A DNA stretch of 64,000 nt from Membranipora membranacea (GCA_914767715.1 OU612070.1:28136025-28200024), one strand, 5' to 3'. Shown: positions 13,027 to 24,261, counted from the stretch's first letter. The notes: generated by a model from the letters alone, not told the origin. Numbers and translations: made by a program.

Positions 13027-16000
13027 TGTGATCACAAGAGACAGTTAGACTGATCTAAGGTGCTGATTTGTGAAGGAAACTGCCAGCTCCTACAACATAC
13101 ATATTTATTATACAAATTACTTTCCAGGCACTGATTTTCAGAGTCCTCTCATATACAGTACTAGCACATTTTGACAAGCCTTGTTGGTGGGAGGGGGGAT
13201 GGTTCCCAACCCACAACACAGCTTGTCAAGACAAGATAATACTGAACATTCTTTCAATCATATACTGTAATGTGAAATCCCCTCCACCATCGAATAAAAC
13301 CATCATATTTTTAACAATCATAGGTCATAGAAATTCTTGCTATTCTCACGCAAATACAGATTGAAAAAACTAGCCCAATTTATGCTGGTATGAAGGCAAA
13401 TAGTGAGAATAGAATTATTTGGGTCACGGAGATAAGTCATGTGAGTTGAAATATAAACATACGGCAATGTTTATTTGCTTTCTTGGTGTTATACAGATAA
13501 CGTTATAGTGCATGTAGATATTTTTCAAAGTTGATGAACGTACATCCTTGGAGTACTCCAAGGTACAGCACACTCAAGAAAAGAGATAAGATGCCGAGTA
13601 GGCCTACCCACCCACGAGGTGACATCACATAATACATACACTGTCTGTCCAGCACTCAAACTAACAAAGGATGTGAGTGTGAAGTGGTACTCATATGGTT
13701 CTCAATTACAATCATGCTTTGTTTAGTAATTCAGAACCACGGAAACAACTGAATTATCCTCCCGACAAATTTCACACAGGCAAGCTAGCTGTAAAAACTG
13801 ACAATAACTTCACCAAGTGATTACTCTGACTATGGTTAATCGGTGTAAGCTACCAAGCTATGTAACAACAGTTCTATCATGTGTAGACTTACCGTATTTG
13901 ATGGTCACAGCTTAGAAGTTGGTATCCAGTTCACAAGCTCATCAGTAGGAAAGAATCTAAACAGAAAGATGCATACATTTACATGACTTTCAGCATTGTG
14001 TGGCCTCACCACGGACCACAGAAATAATCGGAAATGAGCAAATTTACGCTTGGGTAATCTTGTTGAGGTGAACTTGTAGCGGATATAAGGGTTATTATAT
14101 TGAGAGTTGATTTGGTTGAACTCTCTCGACCCTGGGTTTGACATGAAGGACGGCTATCTATTAGCATTAGCATTTATGTTTAAAGTTTCAGAGAACTTTA
14201 ACTCTTTGTACAGATCGATTGGTAATGATGGTATGAAATATGTTAGGCAAGGTTCCTTTCAGTGCCATGTTTTTTATGGATATACACAATAACCCAGCAG
14301 GACAGATAACGATGGGGTTCTAATATCCCACATCCCATCCTCTAGACATATGAAAACCACAGAGGCAATTTTCTGTTGAGCAAATGATTCATACTGATGA
14401 GTGATGAGGCCTAATGGCAAAACATCTGATTACCAATTTTGTTACCTTGACATCCATCATTGAAATCTTCATTAATGAACTGATAGCTAAAGCTCAAACT
14501 GTCAAACAGGACATAGGTGGGAGGAAAAACATTTGAGAGGAATGTGTAGCCAAAATTCACTCCAAGACAACAAACAATTTTACTATAATGACACAGATTA
14601 TGTCTTTGTACTAAATTAAATATTATCACTAGCTAGTTAAATGCATTGAAGAATCTTTTGATTTGAAAATCAACACTTTTGAGACTGGAAAGTAGTAAGT
14701 TAACTAGTTGACCAATGAACTCCCTGTCCCCCCCCCCCCCCGAGCTCATTGAGTTGACAAGATGTACAAAATTTGCAAGACAATCATCTCCCTCGTGCTG
14801 ATCCTACAGTATGAGCTCTGCGATGAGCTATTGGGAATGTATCCATAATATAACAAGTAGTCAGTGGAAATTCGTTTATTTAAGTTAGCGGCTTATCTAA
14901 ATACACTTTGTGGTTTTGGCAGCCATCGAGTTTTATAAAAAGTGATTGAAAAACAGTTCAACCAATGACTTCAACTGTCTTAACTGTTCAACTGTCTTAA
15001 AATTGCGTAAGATATCATAGGTCAGCCACATTGCCAGGGGTGAAATTTAATTACTCTGGCAATCCAATGATACAGCTAAACAAGGCAGGCCACAGGTTAG
15101 ACTAATGTGACTATTTAATGATTAATTGCCCCTCAGCAGGCCATAAAAGGCTCATTTACATGAGTGTGTCTCAACTTCAGACACTTCTAATTTAAAAAAG
15201 AACACACACCTAGAGCAAAGATTATAAATACTTGCCTAGAGGGCTTGTTATCAAGAATATGTATACTCAACAAGTTAAAGTAGGCGGACAGCTATGTGAC
15301 CTCTACCTACTCCAACCTAGATCAAGTTTGATCCTGCACTCCAGTTACTCCCAGTGTGACTAGTGAATCAGGAGCAACTCCCAATGCAGGCAAATGGACC
15401 TGGGGGGTCTTTCAATTAGAAAGAGTGATCCTTTACTAAAGCAAGTTATCACTATCACATCACTTTCACATCGCTCAAAATTATCACTCACTTGGTGTTT
15501 GAATTAGAGAAAATCGCTCCCGAATCGCTCACTCAGAATGTATATAGTTCCATCAAGTGACTGAGCGATACGAAAGCGAGACCCCTAGCAGGTAAGATTG
15601 CGATTTTTGGCTGTTTCTAATTTAAAGACTCCCCTGACAAGGTTAGGGTATCAGTATTAGATCATTTGAAAAGCTTACCAGTTTTCTCTCGCCTTTTGGA
15701 TCCTATGCAGATGGTTTTGATCGCAATAAAATGCGATGATACAGACAGTAGATTCTTGTCTGATCTATGTACTCAGTTGATAAACATCTAAAAATACAGA
15801 GAGTTGTTATTGTGTGTGGTTCATTAGACAGCGTCTATCTCACTCTCCTGATCCTGATGATAGCATACGTGTTAAATGGTTGAAACACAAAGTTGATATT
15901 CTGCTTGTTATTAGGGCTAAACCTCTCCTCTCTGTTCTTCTCTGATGTCGAGGTTAGAACTTGTCTTTTTTTGGCAATAAGAATTTCTACATAGGCATAG

Positions 16001-16900
16001 CAGTATGATTACACGCAGTTTAGCATTCATGATGATATGAAGAGACTTTTATAAATTATGAATAGGGATCATTATACTGTCAACAAAAATGATTCCTCCT
16101 TGTATATATTTAAGGTTTAACGCACCAGTATTAGTGAGATATCCTTACATGTAGGCTCCTATATCTAACTTAGCATAGAGCTGATATAATACAGTCACAC
16201 CACACCCATGTACCCTACAAACAGACAGGGTGAGATATACAGGAAATGATAGATGATGTTGACTCAATAGTCACAATATTCTCTCAGAGGTGAGCTTTTG
16301 TCGTGTATGATTCTACACGGCAGACTGACAGATTCTGAGGACTTAAAAACTCAACAGTTTTGCAGGAATTATCCTTCTCAAGATCATTGGTTTGGATGCT
16401 CTAACCTTGGTTAATTCATCATCAGCCACCTCACCCCCAAAATGGCACCACTATTTTGAAGAGACGCACAAAAAACTAAGAATCACACATCCACAGTCCC
16501 ATCCAGAAGCAGGTAGTTTAACTCAGGCCACTATTGACCCTTGTGGTATGATAGTGAAATTTCCAGTGTAACGCCACAAGAAACATGCCATGAGTAGGTT
16601 GTCGAGAGCATATCATAGGTTGCACCCTGGCTCTGATACTACAGAAGACAGCGCTGGTTCACTCATTATGTGATACCAGGTCGCAAAGTTAAGTAATATT
16701 TGGTTTTGATTGTCCGAAAACCCAAGGAGTCACTGACAGGACAGATATTTTGGAAGAAGCACCTAAAAGGGATTTTGGGTTGCTAAGACAAAAATAACCT
16801 GGTTATGTCAGGTACATTCTATCAGTATCGGGGTATATGCGCTAGGCTTCAAGTCATCCTCACAACACGTCTTATGACTAATGACGCACTCGCGAACAGT
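13027..16900. other. 5' flank and gene-poor intergenic DNA
   Basis: Probable 5' UTR, promoter and intergenic DNA. On the minus strand a good donor at 13890 (ACG|GTAAGT) and an acceptor just upstream of the ATG (TTCACAAATCAG, near 13062) suggest a non-coding first exon for the PEVK-like gene. At 13170-13250 a short segment is bounded by TTGACAAGC and GCTTGTCAAGA in inverted orientation, the same motif as in the palindrome at 20759. A poly-C run lies at about 14730. No coding exon was recognised. Confidence 0.4.
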
Positions 16901-16919
16901 GACTTTTCACTTTTCCTCT

Positions 16920-17010
16920 TTCAGAGTAGGAGGTAGCTCAGTTGGTTAGAGCGCCGTCTTCAACACGCAAGTGATGAAGGTCGTGGGTTCGAATCCCACT
17001 GCAGTCTATC
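16920..17010 (+). repeat. tRNA-like Pol III promoter segment (probable tRNA-derived SINE head)
   Basis: An A-box match TAGCTCAGTTGG lies at 16934-16945 and a B-box match GGTTCGAATCC at 16986-16996. There is a perfect D-stem (GCTC/GAGC) and T-stem (GTGGG/CCCAC). The acceptor arms do not pair, and no 5 bp anticodon stem with a 7-nt loop can be drawn, so it is not a working tRNA. Best explained as a tRNA-derived SINE or tRNA pseudogene. Confidence 0.6.
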
Positions 17011-17544
17011 ATCTACTGCCATGCCATTAAAGCAAAATAATATTTCGCCTCCCATGCTTTGGGATGTGGCGTGTGATATGACATCCGATTTTAATCAACC
17101 TTTTAATCAGATATGATATAATTTACTTCTTGTAGTCAGAATGGGCCATTTCTGAGCTGTGACTATTTCTGAACTTACCACTTTCAATTTGAAAGCATAT
17201 CATCATTATTATTATATAAGGCATGTAGACATTGGGTAAAGCAAACAATATATCCATCGTCAATAAGATACTAATAAGATAATGTGAATGATATCCTATT
17301 GCCACTACAGGCATCATACATGACAAGTTGGTAGACCAAGAAATCAGGAGATCTCCGCGGACGAACTCCCGACCCGGAGTACCACTCTGCGCGTCCCGCA
17401 GTGAAGGTGTAATTTGGCCGTTGTTGTCATTTGTTTTAGCCAAAATTAGAGAGTTAATATTATGAAATGCATAATTTTACCTCATTTTACAAATTATATT
17501 GTTGCACTTTATCCGAACGAGGAGAGATGGTATGTAAATAGGCA

Positions 17545-17862
17545 CACTGCGTTTCATACCCAAGAATTGTTGGAAAATACTGTACAATTCTAGAATTGTT
17601 CGAAACTGACCCATATATCATTACCCAACCAGCAACCACTATCGTGTAATTACCCCTGCCTGCTAAATAAATTACATTCATCATTGCTATCGTATAGTTA
17701 TAGAATAAGCCTTTACAGTTCTAGTCAATATTATATAATTGGATTGACATTGTATCAAATGAGTTTGTATTTAGATGACCAGGCAAGATCTCCTGTAATG
17801 AATAGATATTGCTGTGCAAGGTAGCATCAAAGTCTATAATGTTGGAGGCCCAGGTTCAAATC
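17545..17862 (+). repeat. left terminal inverted repeat arm
   Basis: Pairs with 19921-20220. It carries an extra segment of about 20 bp near 17700 that the right arm lacks. Its inner end contains a B-box-like GGTTCAAATCC at 17853-17863. An internal palindrome ACAATTCTAGAATTGT lies near the outer end. Confidence 0.75.
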
Positions 17863-18839
17863 CCAGCAGGAAACAGTACAAAGAGTGTGAGTTCCCCATA
17901 AAAAACATTACCAGTTAGGGGTTTCCCCAAATAAAATTAATCACTGTCAGGCTTTTATCAATCTTTTGGCATAAAATCAAATAATACAACTTGAAAACGA
18001 TTTGTTTCATGGTGTTTCCCCATATAAAACAATTCCAGTTAGGGGACTCCCCAATTCCCATAGACTTTAAGTCGCCAAATCAAATTAATAAACAAAGTTA
18101 AACGTAATCATTTGGGAGCATTGCCAACTAAGTGATTCATAAAATATTGAAGATAACTACCAGGAAACAAGTGAGAGGCCTGTGCTCAATTACAAAGATA
18201 ATATGACATAATAGGACTGAACAGGAAGAGTTGAAAGTACTGGGGACTCAGTCTAAGTATCAGCTCACAATCCCCGATTGGGATTTTTCCAAGGGGAATT
18301 CAGACTTGTGCTGAGTTTTTCCTCTTACACGACAGATATTTACTACTGAAATGTGATGCTTTATATTTGTCTTTTCCACTGGATGGGACTGAAAACGAGC
18401 CAACCAATTTCAACCTTTGGCACTCCTGCCCTGATGAAGTCATTTTTTGGAAATGAAAAATTCCCTAGAAAATCAGTAAGAATAAATCGGAGAAAATTTG
18501 ACCCGTAGGAAGTACCTCATTTAAAATATATAACCGGTTATTCACACGATAACGCTTGCAGTGTACACATGAGAGATGAGATATCAATGGGCATTACTGA
18601 CAGAAAAATGAGCATTAGGGAGATTCGTGGTGATAGCCTCCAAAGCTTCCAACTGTGTGGATATCAATAGGTAAAGACATTGTGACCTATTCACTATGTT
18701 TCCATAGATCGATTTTACACCAGTTTTAAATTTGATCGATACATGGGAATGACCTTTAATAAGTCAACTTCCGCTTCTGCCGAATGACATTTTTTGACGC
18801 GAATACAAATAGCTTGTTGAATCAAACAATTATTCCAAA

Positions 18840-18922
18840 TAGGCGGCGTGGTGGCTTGCACACAATGCCTTGAAGGGCAATTGACGCGGGCGATCCGGGT
18901 TCAAGTCCCGGCCGTGGCAGAT
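18840..18922 (+). repeat. second tRNA-like / SINE-like segment
   Basis: The GC-rich segment GGCGGCGTGGTGGCTTGC leads to a B-box GGTTCAAGTCC at 18898-18908 inside a perfect T-stem (CCGGG/CCCGG) and ends CCGTGGCA. The 5' side does not pair with the 3' acceptor-like strand, so it is not a functional tRNA. It lies in the interior of the inverted-repeat element. Confidence 0.5.
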
Positions 18923-19920
18923 GTTTTCAGTTTCAAAATCAAAATTAGACCACTCATTCGAGGCATGGAACCATAGTGAATGACATGCAGGCCTGGTTTA
19001 AAGAGCAAAAATACAACCAATATAATTATTGTGTATCTGAGAAGCCTGTATTATGTCTATCAAACTCAACTCTCTCCATTAGATTGAAAGGTTTATTACT
19101 TTAAACGGTGTTGCTACTAGTCTAAGTCTAACATTTTAATACTATCTGTACTAGTGCCAACACCTACTAGGGAACTACCATCCAAGAGTGAGAGAGAAAA
19201 ATGCCAAAATTGCTTCCTGTACACCATATAACTGAGATGGCTGAGAATGATATAGTATAACAACAAACAAGAGCTCCTTTGTAGACAGGTAATGAATATA
19301 TACCAGGCTTACAATAGTTGATTTAACTTTGCCTCCCTCAGCCCACATACCATAACAATCAGAGCTAACTCCATGCTCAGAGCATCTTTTGCTAACAAAT
19401 AGAAATAGCTGAGAGCCATTCACTCTCAATAATCACAAGAAGCGTAGTTTAGACGATGCCAATAATCAGTACTCGTACTACTTGCTGTGACACCAAGTTT
19501 GAGTTTTTTTAGCATCAGTCAGCATATTTTCAGTAGTCAGTGGTTCTGTGGAAAATATGGCCTCATTCACGTATCACTTCTCTCCACTTAGGCATGTAGG
19601 ACAATTGATACAAAGTAATTCCTCGCTCAACTGGTGTGCGATGTTGTACATTTTTATTAGTAGCAAAGTTTTCTGATAATTCTGCTAGCATAGTTTAGCT
19701 GATGTATTCTATTTATGCAGTTGCTGCCAATATTAACAGATTGCACAAAATATAACGTAGGGTATGGTAAAACACAGAAGAGTTGAACATAAGTATTTTG
19801 TCGGGTCATCATACTCATTACTAAGAGTTTTCTGTGCTTACAAGAATTGTGAGCGGACAATTCGAATGGAATGCTTTCGATTTCCATCATGACGAAAAGA
19901 AAAGATTTGCCCCGGCGGAA

Positions 19921-20220
19921 AATTGAGCCTGGGCCTCCCGCATTATAGACTTTGATGCTACCTTGCACAGCAATATCTATTCATTACAGGAGATCTTGCC
20001 TGGTCATCTAAATACAAACTCATTGAATACAATGTCAATCCAATTATATAATATTGACTAGAATTGACTATACAATAGCAATAATGAATGTAATTTATTT
20101 AGCAGGCAGGGTTAATTACACAATAATGGTTGCTGGTTGGGTAATGATGTATGGGTCAGTTCCGAACAATTCTAGAATTGTACAGAATTGTCCAACAATT
20201 CTTGGGTATGAAACGCAGTG
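19921..20220 (-). repeat. right terminal inverted repeat arm
   Basis: Reverse complement of 17545-17862. The inner B-box-like segment is degenerate here. The arm ends exactly at CGCAGTG before the flanking GCA. Confidence 0.75.
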
Positions 20221-20758
20221 GCAATTATACCTAGATATATGTACTGTGGGGGTAGGAAAACATAGTTTTTCTTGCAACAAGAAGCTTAAAAAGTCTTCTG
20301 GGTGAAGGAAGCTGAAAAAAGGGAGGAAAAAGGGAGATAGGGAGGAGGTGGAAAATACCCCTAAAAACTGGGAGGCTCCCTACCAAAAAGGGAGACTTGT
20401 CAGGTATGACAGGCATACATTCCACAGCAACAACAAGAAGGATAAAAATTGACTTTATTCTAGAGGAGAGCACAGTTGTGGCTGTCGGAGAAAGGTCCTC
20501 CACAAAACTCAATTGTCTCTTTTTAGGTTATCCAAATCAAGGAGGTTACTCCTTGGCCAAAACTTAGTCAATGAACTCATTGATCCAGTCAAGTCATTGT
20601 CAAGGAGTTTTACTCCCAGGTTAAGTAGTAGGTAAAAGGCAAAAGCTAACTAAGCCCGCTGGACAAGCTTTGTTGGTGGTGGTGGGTCTCAAGGAATGTT
20701 TGACATTGCCAGAGACCAAGATTTTGGAGCAGTAGACCTGTGGACATAGTACTGGAGC

Positions 20759-20792
20759 TAGCCTGTCTTGACAAGCTTGTCAAGACAGGCTA
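20759..20792. repeat. perfect 34 bp palindrome
   Basis: The 17-base half TAGCCTGTCTTGACAAG is followed directly by its exact reverse complement, with no spacer. The same half-site sequence recurs alone at 26081-26100 and in part near 13230-13245, so it probably marks two head-to-head ends of a small repeat. Confidence 0.9.
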
Positions 20793-21151
20793 TCTGGAGC
20801 CTGCACTGCAGTGAGTGACCACTCCACTGACTAAGTGCCTTTAATTAGTTAGGCTTTTGTTGTTTTAGATGGTGGAAATTTGAAAACCAAATGACTTACT
20901 TATCAGATCAATACATACAACCCTGTTTATCCTAGCTGCCTATCCAAAGAATACGATCCTACCAGTGTTGTGTCCAAGTACTCTGTACTGTAGTGATGAG
21001 CCTGATCTCCCACTCTGCCCTCCTGTGTTCAGCGAAATGAGTAATGACGTCATTCTAGACTAGGAACTGCCAACAAATGTTATTGCTGTATTCACTAAAG
21101 CCCATCTATGATATGAGCCAATCATGGTCCTTTTTGATGTATCTTGGAACC

Positions 21152-21180
21152 AATGAACTAAACCTTAGGTTTAGTTCATT
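21152..21180. repeat. short 14 bp stem hairpin
   Basis: AATGAACTAAACCT pairs with AGGTTTAGTTCATT across a single T. It could form a tight hairpin. No neighbouring gene suggests a terminator or regulatory role. Confidence 0.6.
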
Positions 21181-21758
21181 GTTGGAACCTGCCGGAGACG
21201 GGTTTGAATGTTGGCCCCATCAATATTTACAAAGCCTGTAGATCTGAAAAGTTCATTTTTGTCATTTTAAAATGATTTTTTTCTCTATACACATGTGATT
21301 ATGCTTTATTCTCTTCTTGTTAATAATCCCATATATATGGTGCATTGGGTGAATAAGTATCACTGAATTCCCTCTCTCATGGTGATTATAACATATAACC
21401 TTCACATTTGATTATATCAAAGAGTACCATTGCTAGTTAAGTTAGAAGAATAGAGGATAGGGTTGCAAAGGTCAGGAGAGACAACTGTACAACAAATGGA
21501 AGGAAAAGAAGAGTGATACTACCAGTGAGGCGCTTTACAAGAGCAAGAGGAGAGAAGCCAAAAAGCACTTTAACAAAGCAAAGCGAACCTATGTGGAGAG
21601 CAGATTGTGTAAGCCCCTGCTGGAGGGAAACAGCAAACCCTTCTACAGACATCTGAGAGGACAGAGACCAAAACAGCATATCTCACTGCTCAATACAGAT
21701 GGTGACATCACTGATGACCCTGCTGTATGCTCCACAAGTGTGATGTACTATGTAATAG

Positions 21759-22898
21759 ACCAAAGAACCTCTGCAGATCTTTTCTCTTTCGAGGGTCTGC
21801 AAATTCTCTAATTGCTTTGGTTTTCTCTGGGTCTGCATGAATTCCTTCCTGATTTATGATGTGACCAAGAAACTTCACCTCTGTTTGGCTAAACTCACAC
21901 TTTTCCGGGTTGACAGTGATACCTGAACGCTCAAGTCTTTCCATGACCTGCTCCACTCGTCGGTCATGCTCTTCTTTGTCCTCTGCGTAAATGAGGATGT
22001 CATCCATCTGACATGTGACACCTTCCAAGCCTTCAAGAGCTTTCTGCATCTCACGAACGAAGATCTCTGGCGCTGAACAGATACCAAATGGAAGTCTTTG
22101 ACAAACATATCTGCCGAAAGGTGTGATGAAAGCTGTTAGGTGGCGAGTTTCCTCGGACAACTTCATCTGCCAATACCCGCAGTTGGCGTCCAGTTTTGTA
22201 AAGTACCTTGCTGCGCCTAGCATGCTCAAAGTCTCATCGGTTGTAGGGAGTGGATGATACTCACGGGTTATCGCTTTGTTTAGTCTAGTGAAATCAATAC
22301 AAACGCGAATGGCATCGTTCTTCTTGGGTACCACAATACACGGCGCACACCATTCAGTAGGGGCTTCGATCTTCCTGATCACTCCCATACTCTCCATGCG
22401 CTCTAACTCTTTTCTCAAAGGTTCTCTTCTTGCTGCAGCAACTCTCCGTGGGACTGCTTGCGCAAAAGGAACACAATCTTTCTTCAGAGCTATCTTTACT
22501 GCGGTTTTCATGGTGCCCAGTCCCGTGAACAGATTAGGAAACTTCTCTTTCCATGGTTCGGTGCTAATGGAATCAGTGAACTCAATCAACTTTAAGCCAG
22601 CAATCGCCGGCTTGCCTAACAGTGGTGTGATAAGGTTTTTAACTATGTAAACCTCCTGTGATACATTTTTGCCGTTTATTTCCAAGTCTACACTAGTAAC
22701 TCCATCCACTTGTAAATCCTGATTCCCAGCTGCACGAAGCATTTTCCTAGCTGGCTTGAGTTTCAACGATAAATCACCTATATACTTGGAAGGAATTGCT
22801 GTCACAGCAGCACCTGTATCAACTTTAAACTTGATTGAGTGGCTATTTACTTTGACATTAGCAAACCATGCTTTGTCTGTTTCCGTTATCGAGTCTAG
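21759..22898 (-). pseudogene. pol: gypsy pol remnant: protease and truncated reverse transcriptase
   Basis: The frame continues directly from gag after one TGA codon. It contains the aspartic-protease VDTGA signature, a linker, then reverse-transcriptase blocks with LDANCGYWQM, FGICSAPEIF and the catalytic MDD motif (CQMDDILIY), as in the K02A2.6/mag-like gypsy group. Similarity stops shortly after the RT connection motif (RKRKDLQRFFGL) at about 21760, where 20 bp of LTR follows. RNase H and integrase are absent. Domain assignment is confident; the fragment is non-functional for transposition. Confidence 0.85.
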
Positions 22899-22901
22899 TC
22901 A
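22893..22901 (-). promoter_or_regulatory. in-frame TGA-CTAG stop between gag and pol (candidate readthrough site)
   Basis: On the minus strand the gag stop reads TGA CTA GAC and pol continues in the same frame for 31 codons to the protease site. UGA followed by CUAG is the most efficient known eukaryotic leaky-stop context. Gag-Pol is therefore probably made by readthrough rather than frameshifting. The sequence is direct; the function is inferred. Confidence 0.7.
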
Positions 22902-23753
22902 TAAGCTATCCCCCAAGAATAAGCTATCAGTGTCTTCTTCAAGGGCGCTTAGATTTGAGTCTAGTTCATTCACTGTACGACTACCTTTCTTACAAAGTGG
23001 AGACTTTGCCCAATGACCCTTTTCATTACACGCTTTGCACACAGAAAACTTAGCAGGGCAGTTCCTTCCTCTGTGGAATGTTTTGTTACATCGCTCACAG
23101 GGCTTTTCTCTAGATGGCCTGTCTTCTGACTTATACTGCTGCTTAGCTTTACTGTCCTGTTTTGATGTCAACGAGTCTAGGTTATCATCATCAGCTTCCT
23201 CAAACTTCTGTGTTTGCTGATGATTGCTTACCCACTGCTTTGATTTCTGAATGCACTTATTGAGGTCAAGGTCATCAACATCCATAAGATACTCTCTCAG
23301 TTTTTTGTCTTTGACACCAACTACGATTCTATCCCTTATCAGATCATTTTTCATCTCCCCATAGTCACATTGATCTGCCTGACTTTGGAGTTCTACAATG
23401 AACTGGTGAATAGTTTTCTCCCCTTGGCGCATAGTGTTGAACTTTGCCCTCTCATAGATTACATTTTTTACCGGTTCAAAATATTCATCAAACATCCTGA
23501 TCGTGTTTTTCAATGTCCTTTTCTTGTTAGTGACAGTTGAATCATAATTAAACTGGGCATAAATAGGTACACTCTCATTTCCCATCTGGACTAGCATGTT
23601 ACTGATCTGTTCTTCTTCAGACATATCGGAGTATTTTTTAGCTATTTTGAAAACCTCAAACTGCATTTTGAATGTCTTCCAAGCTGTTGATAGGTTGCCA
23701 CTGGAGAAATCTATCCTCTTACAGAACCTATCATCCTTGTTACTCTCAGCCAT
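22899..23753 (-). CDS. gag: gypsy Gag (capsid and nucleocapsid) ORF
   Basis: An intact 284-codon ORF. The N-terminal ~190 residues are a retrotransposon Gag/capsid region (conserved W near residue 22, IHQFIVELQSQADQC motif). They are followed by a charged linker and two Cys/His clusters near residues 219-255: CERCNKTFHRGRNC and CKACNEKGHWAKSPLC, the latter close to a CCHC knuckle. It ends in TGA at 22901-22899, followed by CTAG; the same frame stays open into protease. It would package element RNA. The ORF is uninterrupted although pol is truncated. Confidence 0.85.
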   Translation of the reverse strand: MAESNKDDRFCKRIDFSSGNLSTAWKTFKMQFEVFKIAKKYSDMSEEEQISNMLVQMGNESVPIYAQFNYDSTVTNKKRTLKNTIRMFDEYFEPVKNVIYERAKFNTMRQGEKTIHQFIVELQSQADQCDYGEMKNDLIRDRIVVGVKDKKLREYLMDVDDLDLNKCIQKSKQWVSNHQQTQKFEEADDDNLDSLTSKQDSKAKQQYKSEDRPSREKPCERCNKTFHRGRNCPAKFSVCKACNEKGHWAKSPLCKKGSRTVNELDSNLSALEEDTDSLFLGDSL

Positions 23754-23934
23754 GACTGTCCCAAACTAGTATGATAATTGTATGTGAATAATACAAGTAA
23801 GAAAAGTCAACTCAATGTGTGTCCTATATAATTTGTGTCAGTTTCTTTTTCTTCTTTTTTTTTTTTTAAACAATAGAAGTTTTCCCGCCACTTCTATTAC
23901 AGTTCAGAACGCAGTTTTGCTGGCTCCTCACAAG

Positions 23935-23952
23935 TATTTACTTCTGACACCA
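23935..23952 (-). promoter_or_regulatory. putative primer-binding site
   Basis: Immediately after the LTR end on the minus strand the sequence reads TGGTGTCAGAAGTAAATA. It starts with TGG, as expected for a site complementary to a tRNA 3' end (...CACCA). The tRNA was not identified. Confidence 0.6.
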
Positions 23953-24136
23953 TGTGATGTACTATGTAATAGGGTATTTACCTTGCTATCAGGTCCGTCC
24001 TAGGTAATCTCCCAGCACTTGTCTCAGGCAAAGCTCACTCTTGTTCCTGCTTGGTCTCGGCTCAGTCCTAGACTAACTCCTTCATCCGGGTACCATAGAC
24101 ATCTATATCTCATTCACCATAGACATATACACTACA
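23953..24136 (-). repeat. complete 5' LTR of the gypsy element (184 bp)
   Basis: On the plus strand it runs TGTGATGTAC to CACTACA. Its first 20 bp are repeated at 21739-21758, the only surviving part of the other LTR. It has TG...CA termini and adjoins the 5 bp target duplication. Confidence 0.85.
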
Positions 24137-24261
24137 ACAAGCTTAAACACTCACTTTCACGACCATTTCAATAAGACACATGCCCTCCACGGCCAGGATC
24201 CTGCATCAAACAAACCCAACTGCGGAGAGATAGAAGTATACGGTGTGATTAAACTTCTGAA

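Larger units (their letters stand above)
17545..20220. mobile_element. non-autonomous DNA element with ~300 bp terminal inverted repeats
   Basis: Plus-strand sequence from 17545 to about 17860 recurs as its reverse complement from about 19921 to 20220, with small indels and substitutions. Left outer end CACTGCGTTTCATACCC; right outer end GGGTATGAAACGCAGTG. The trinucleotide GCA directly flanks both ends, consistent with a 3 bp target duplication. CACTR termini plus a 3 bp duplication are the hallmark of CACTA/EnSpm elements, but the very long inverted repeats also resemble foldback elements. The 2 kb interior has no transposase ORF, so the copy is non-autonomous. Confidence 0.7.
20221..21435. 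other. intergenic DNA with short palindromes
   Basis: No coding exon recognised. It holds the 34 bp palindrome and the short hairpin listed separately. A segment at 20655-20700 (GACAAGCTTTGTTGGTGG) resembles 13170-13195, suggesting decayed copies of one small repeat family. Confidence 0.45.
21739..24136 (-). mobile_element. Ty3/gypsy LTR retrotransposon, internally deleted
   Basis: The element begins TGTGATGTAC and ends CACTACA, and is flanked by ACAAG at 21734-21738 and 24137-24141 (5 bp target duplication). Read on the minus strand it has a full 184 bp 5' LTR, a primer-binding-like site, gag, protease and most of the reverse transcriptase. The sequence then jumps into the last 20 bp of the 3' LTR. 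RNase H, integrase and nearly all of the 3' LTR are lost, so it cannot mobilise itself. It sits inside the plus-strand LINE. Confidence 0.88.

Noticed and set aside
13905-14144. Minus-strand 79-codon ORF upstream of the membrane-anchor exon
   Set aside because: Protein-like composition is weak, and it ends just before a donor site that fits a non-coding first exon better.
16600-16860. Faint 5S rRNA-like stretch (CGCAAAGTTAAGTAATATTTGG)
   Set aside because: Only one internal-control-like block resembles 5S. The rest does not align and no 5S fold can be drawn.
16920-17010. Functional tRNA gene
   Set aside because: A- and B-boxes are good but acceptor and anticodon stems do not form.
17320-17420. 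GC-rich segment resembling a tRNA on the minus strand (GGGTCGGGAGTTCGTCC)
   Set aside because: The B-box match is imperfect and no A-box or paired stems were found.
17123-17684. ORFs of 65-106 codons around the inverted-repeat element
   Set aside because: They fall in or next to the terminal repeat arms, recur in both arms with frame damage and show no transposase motif.
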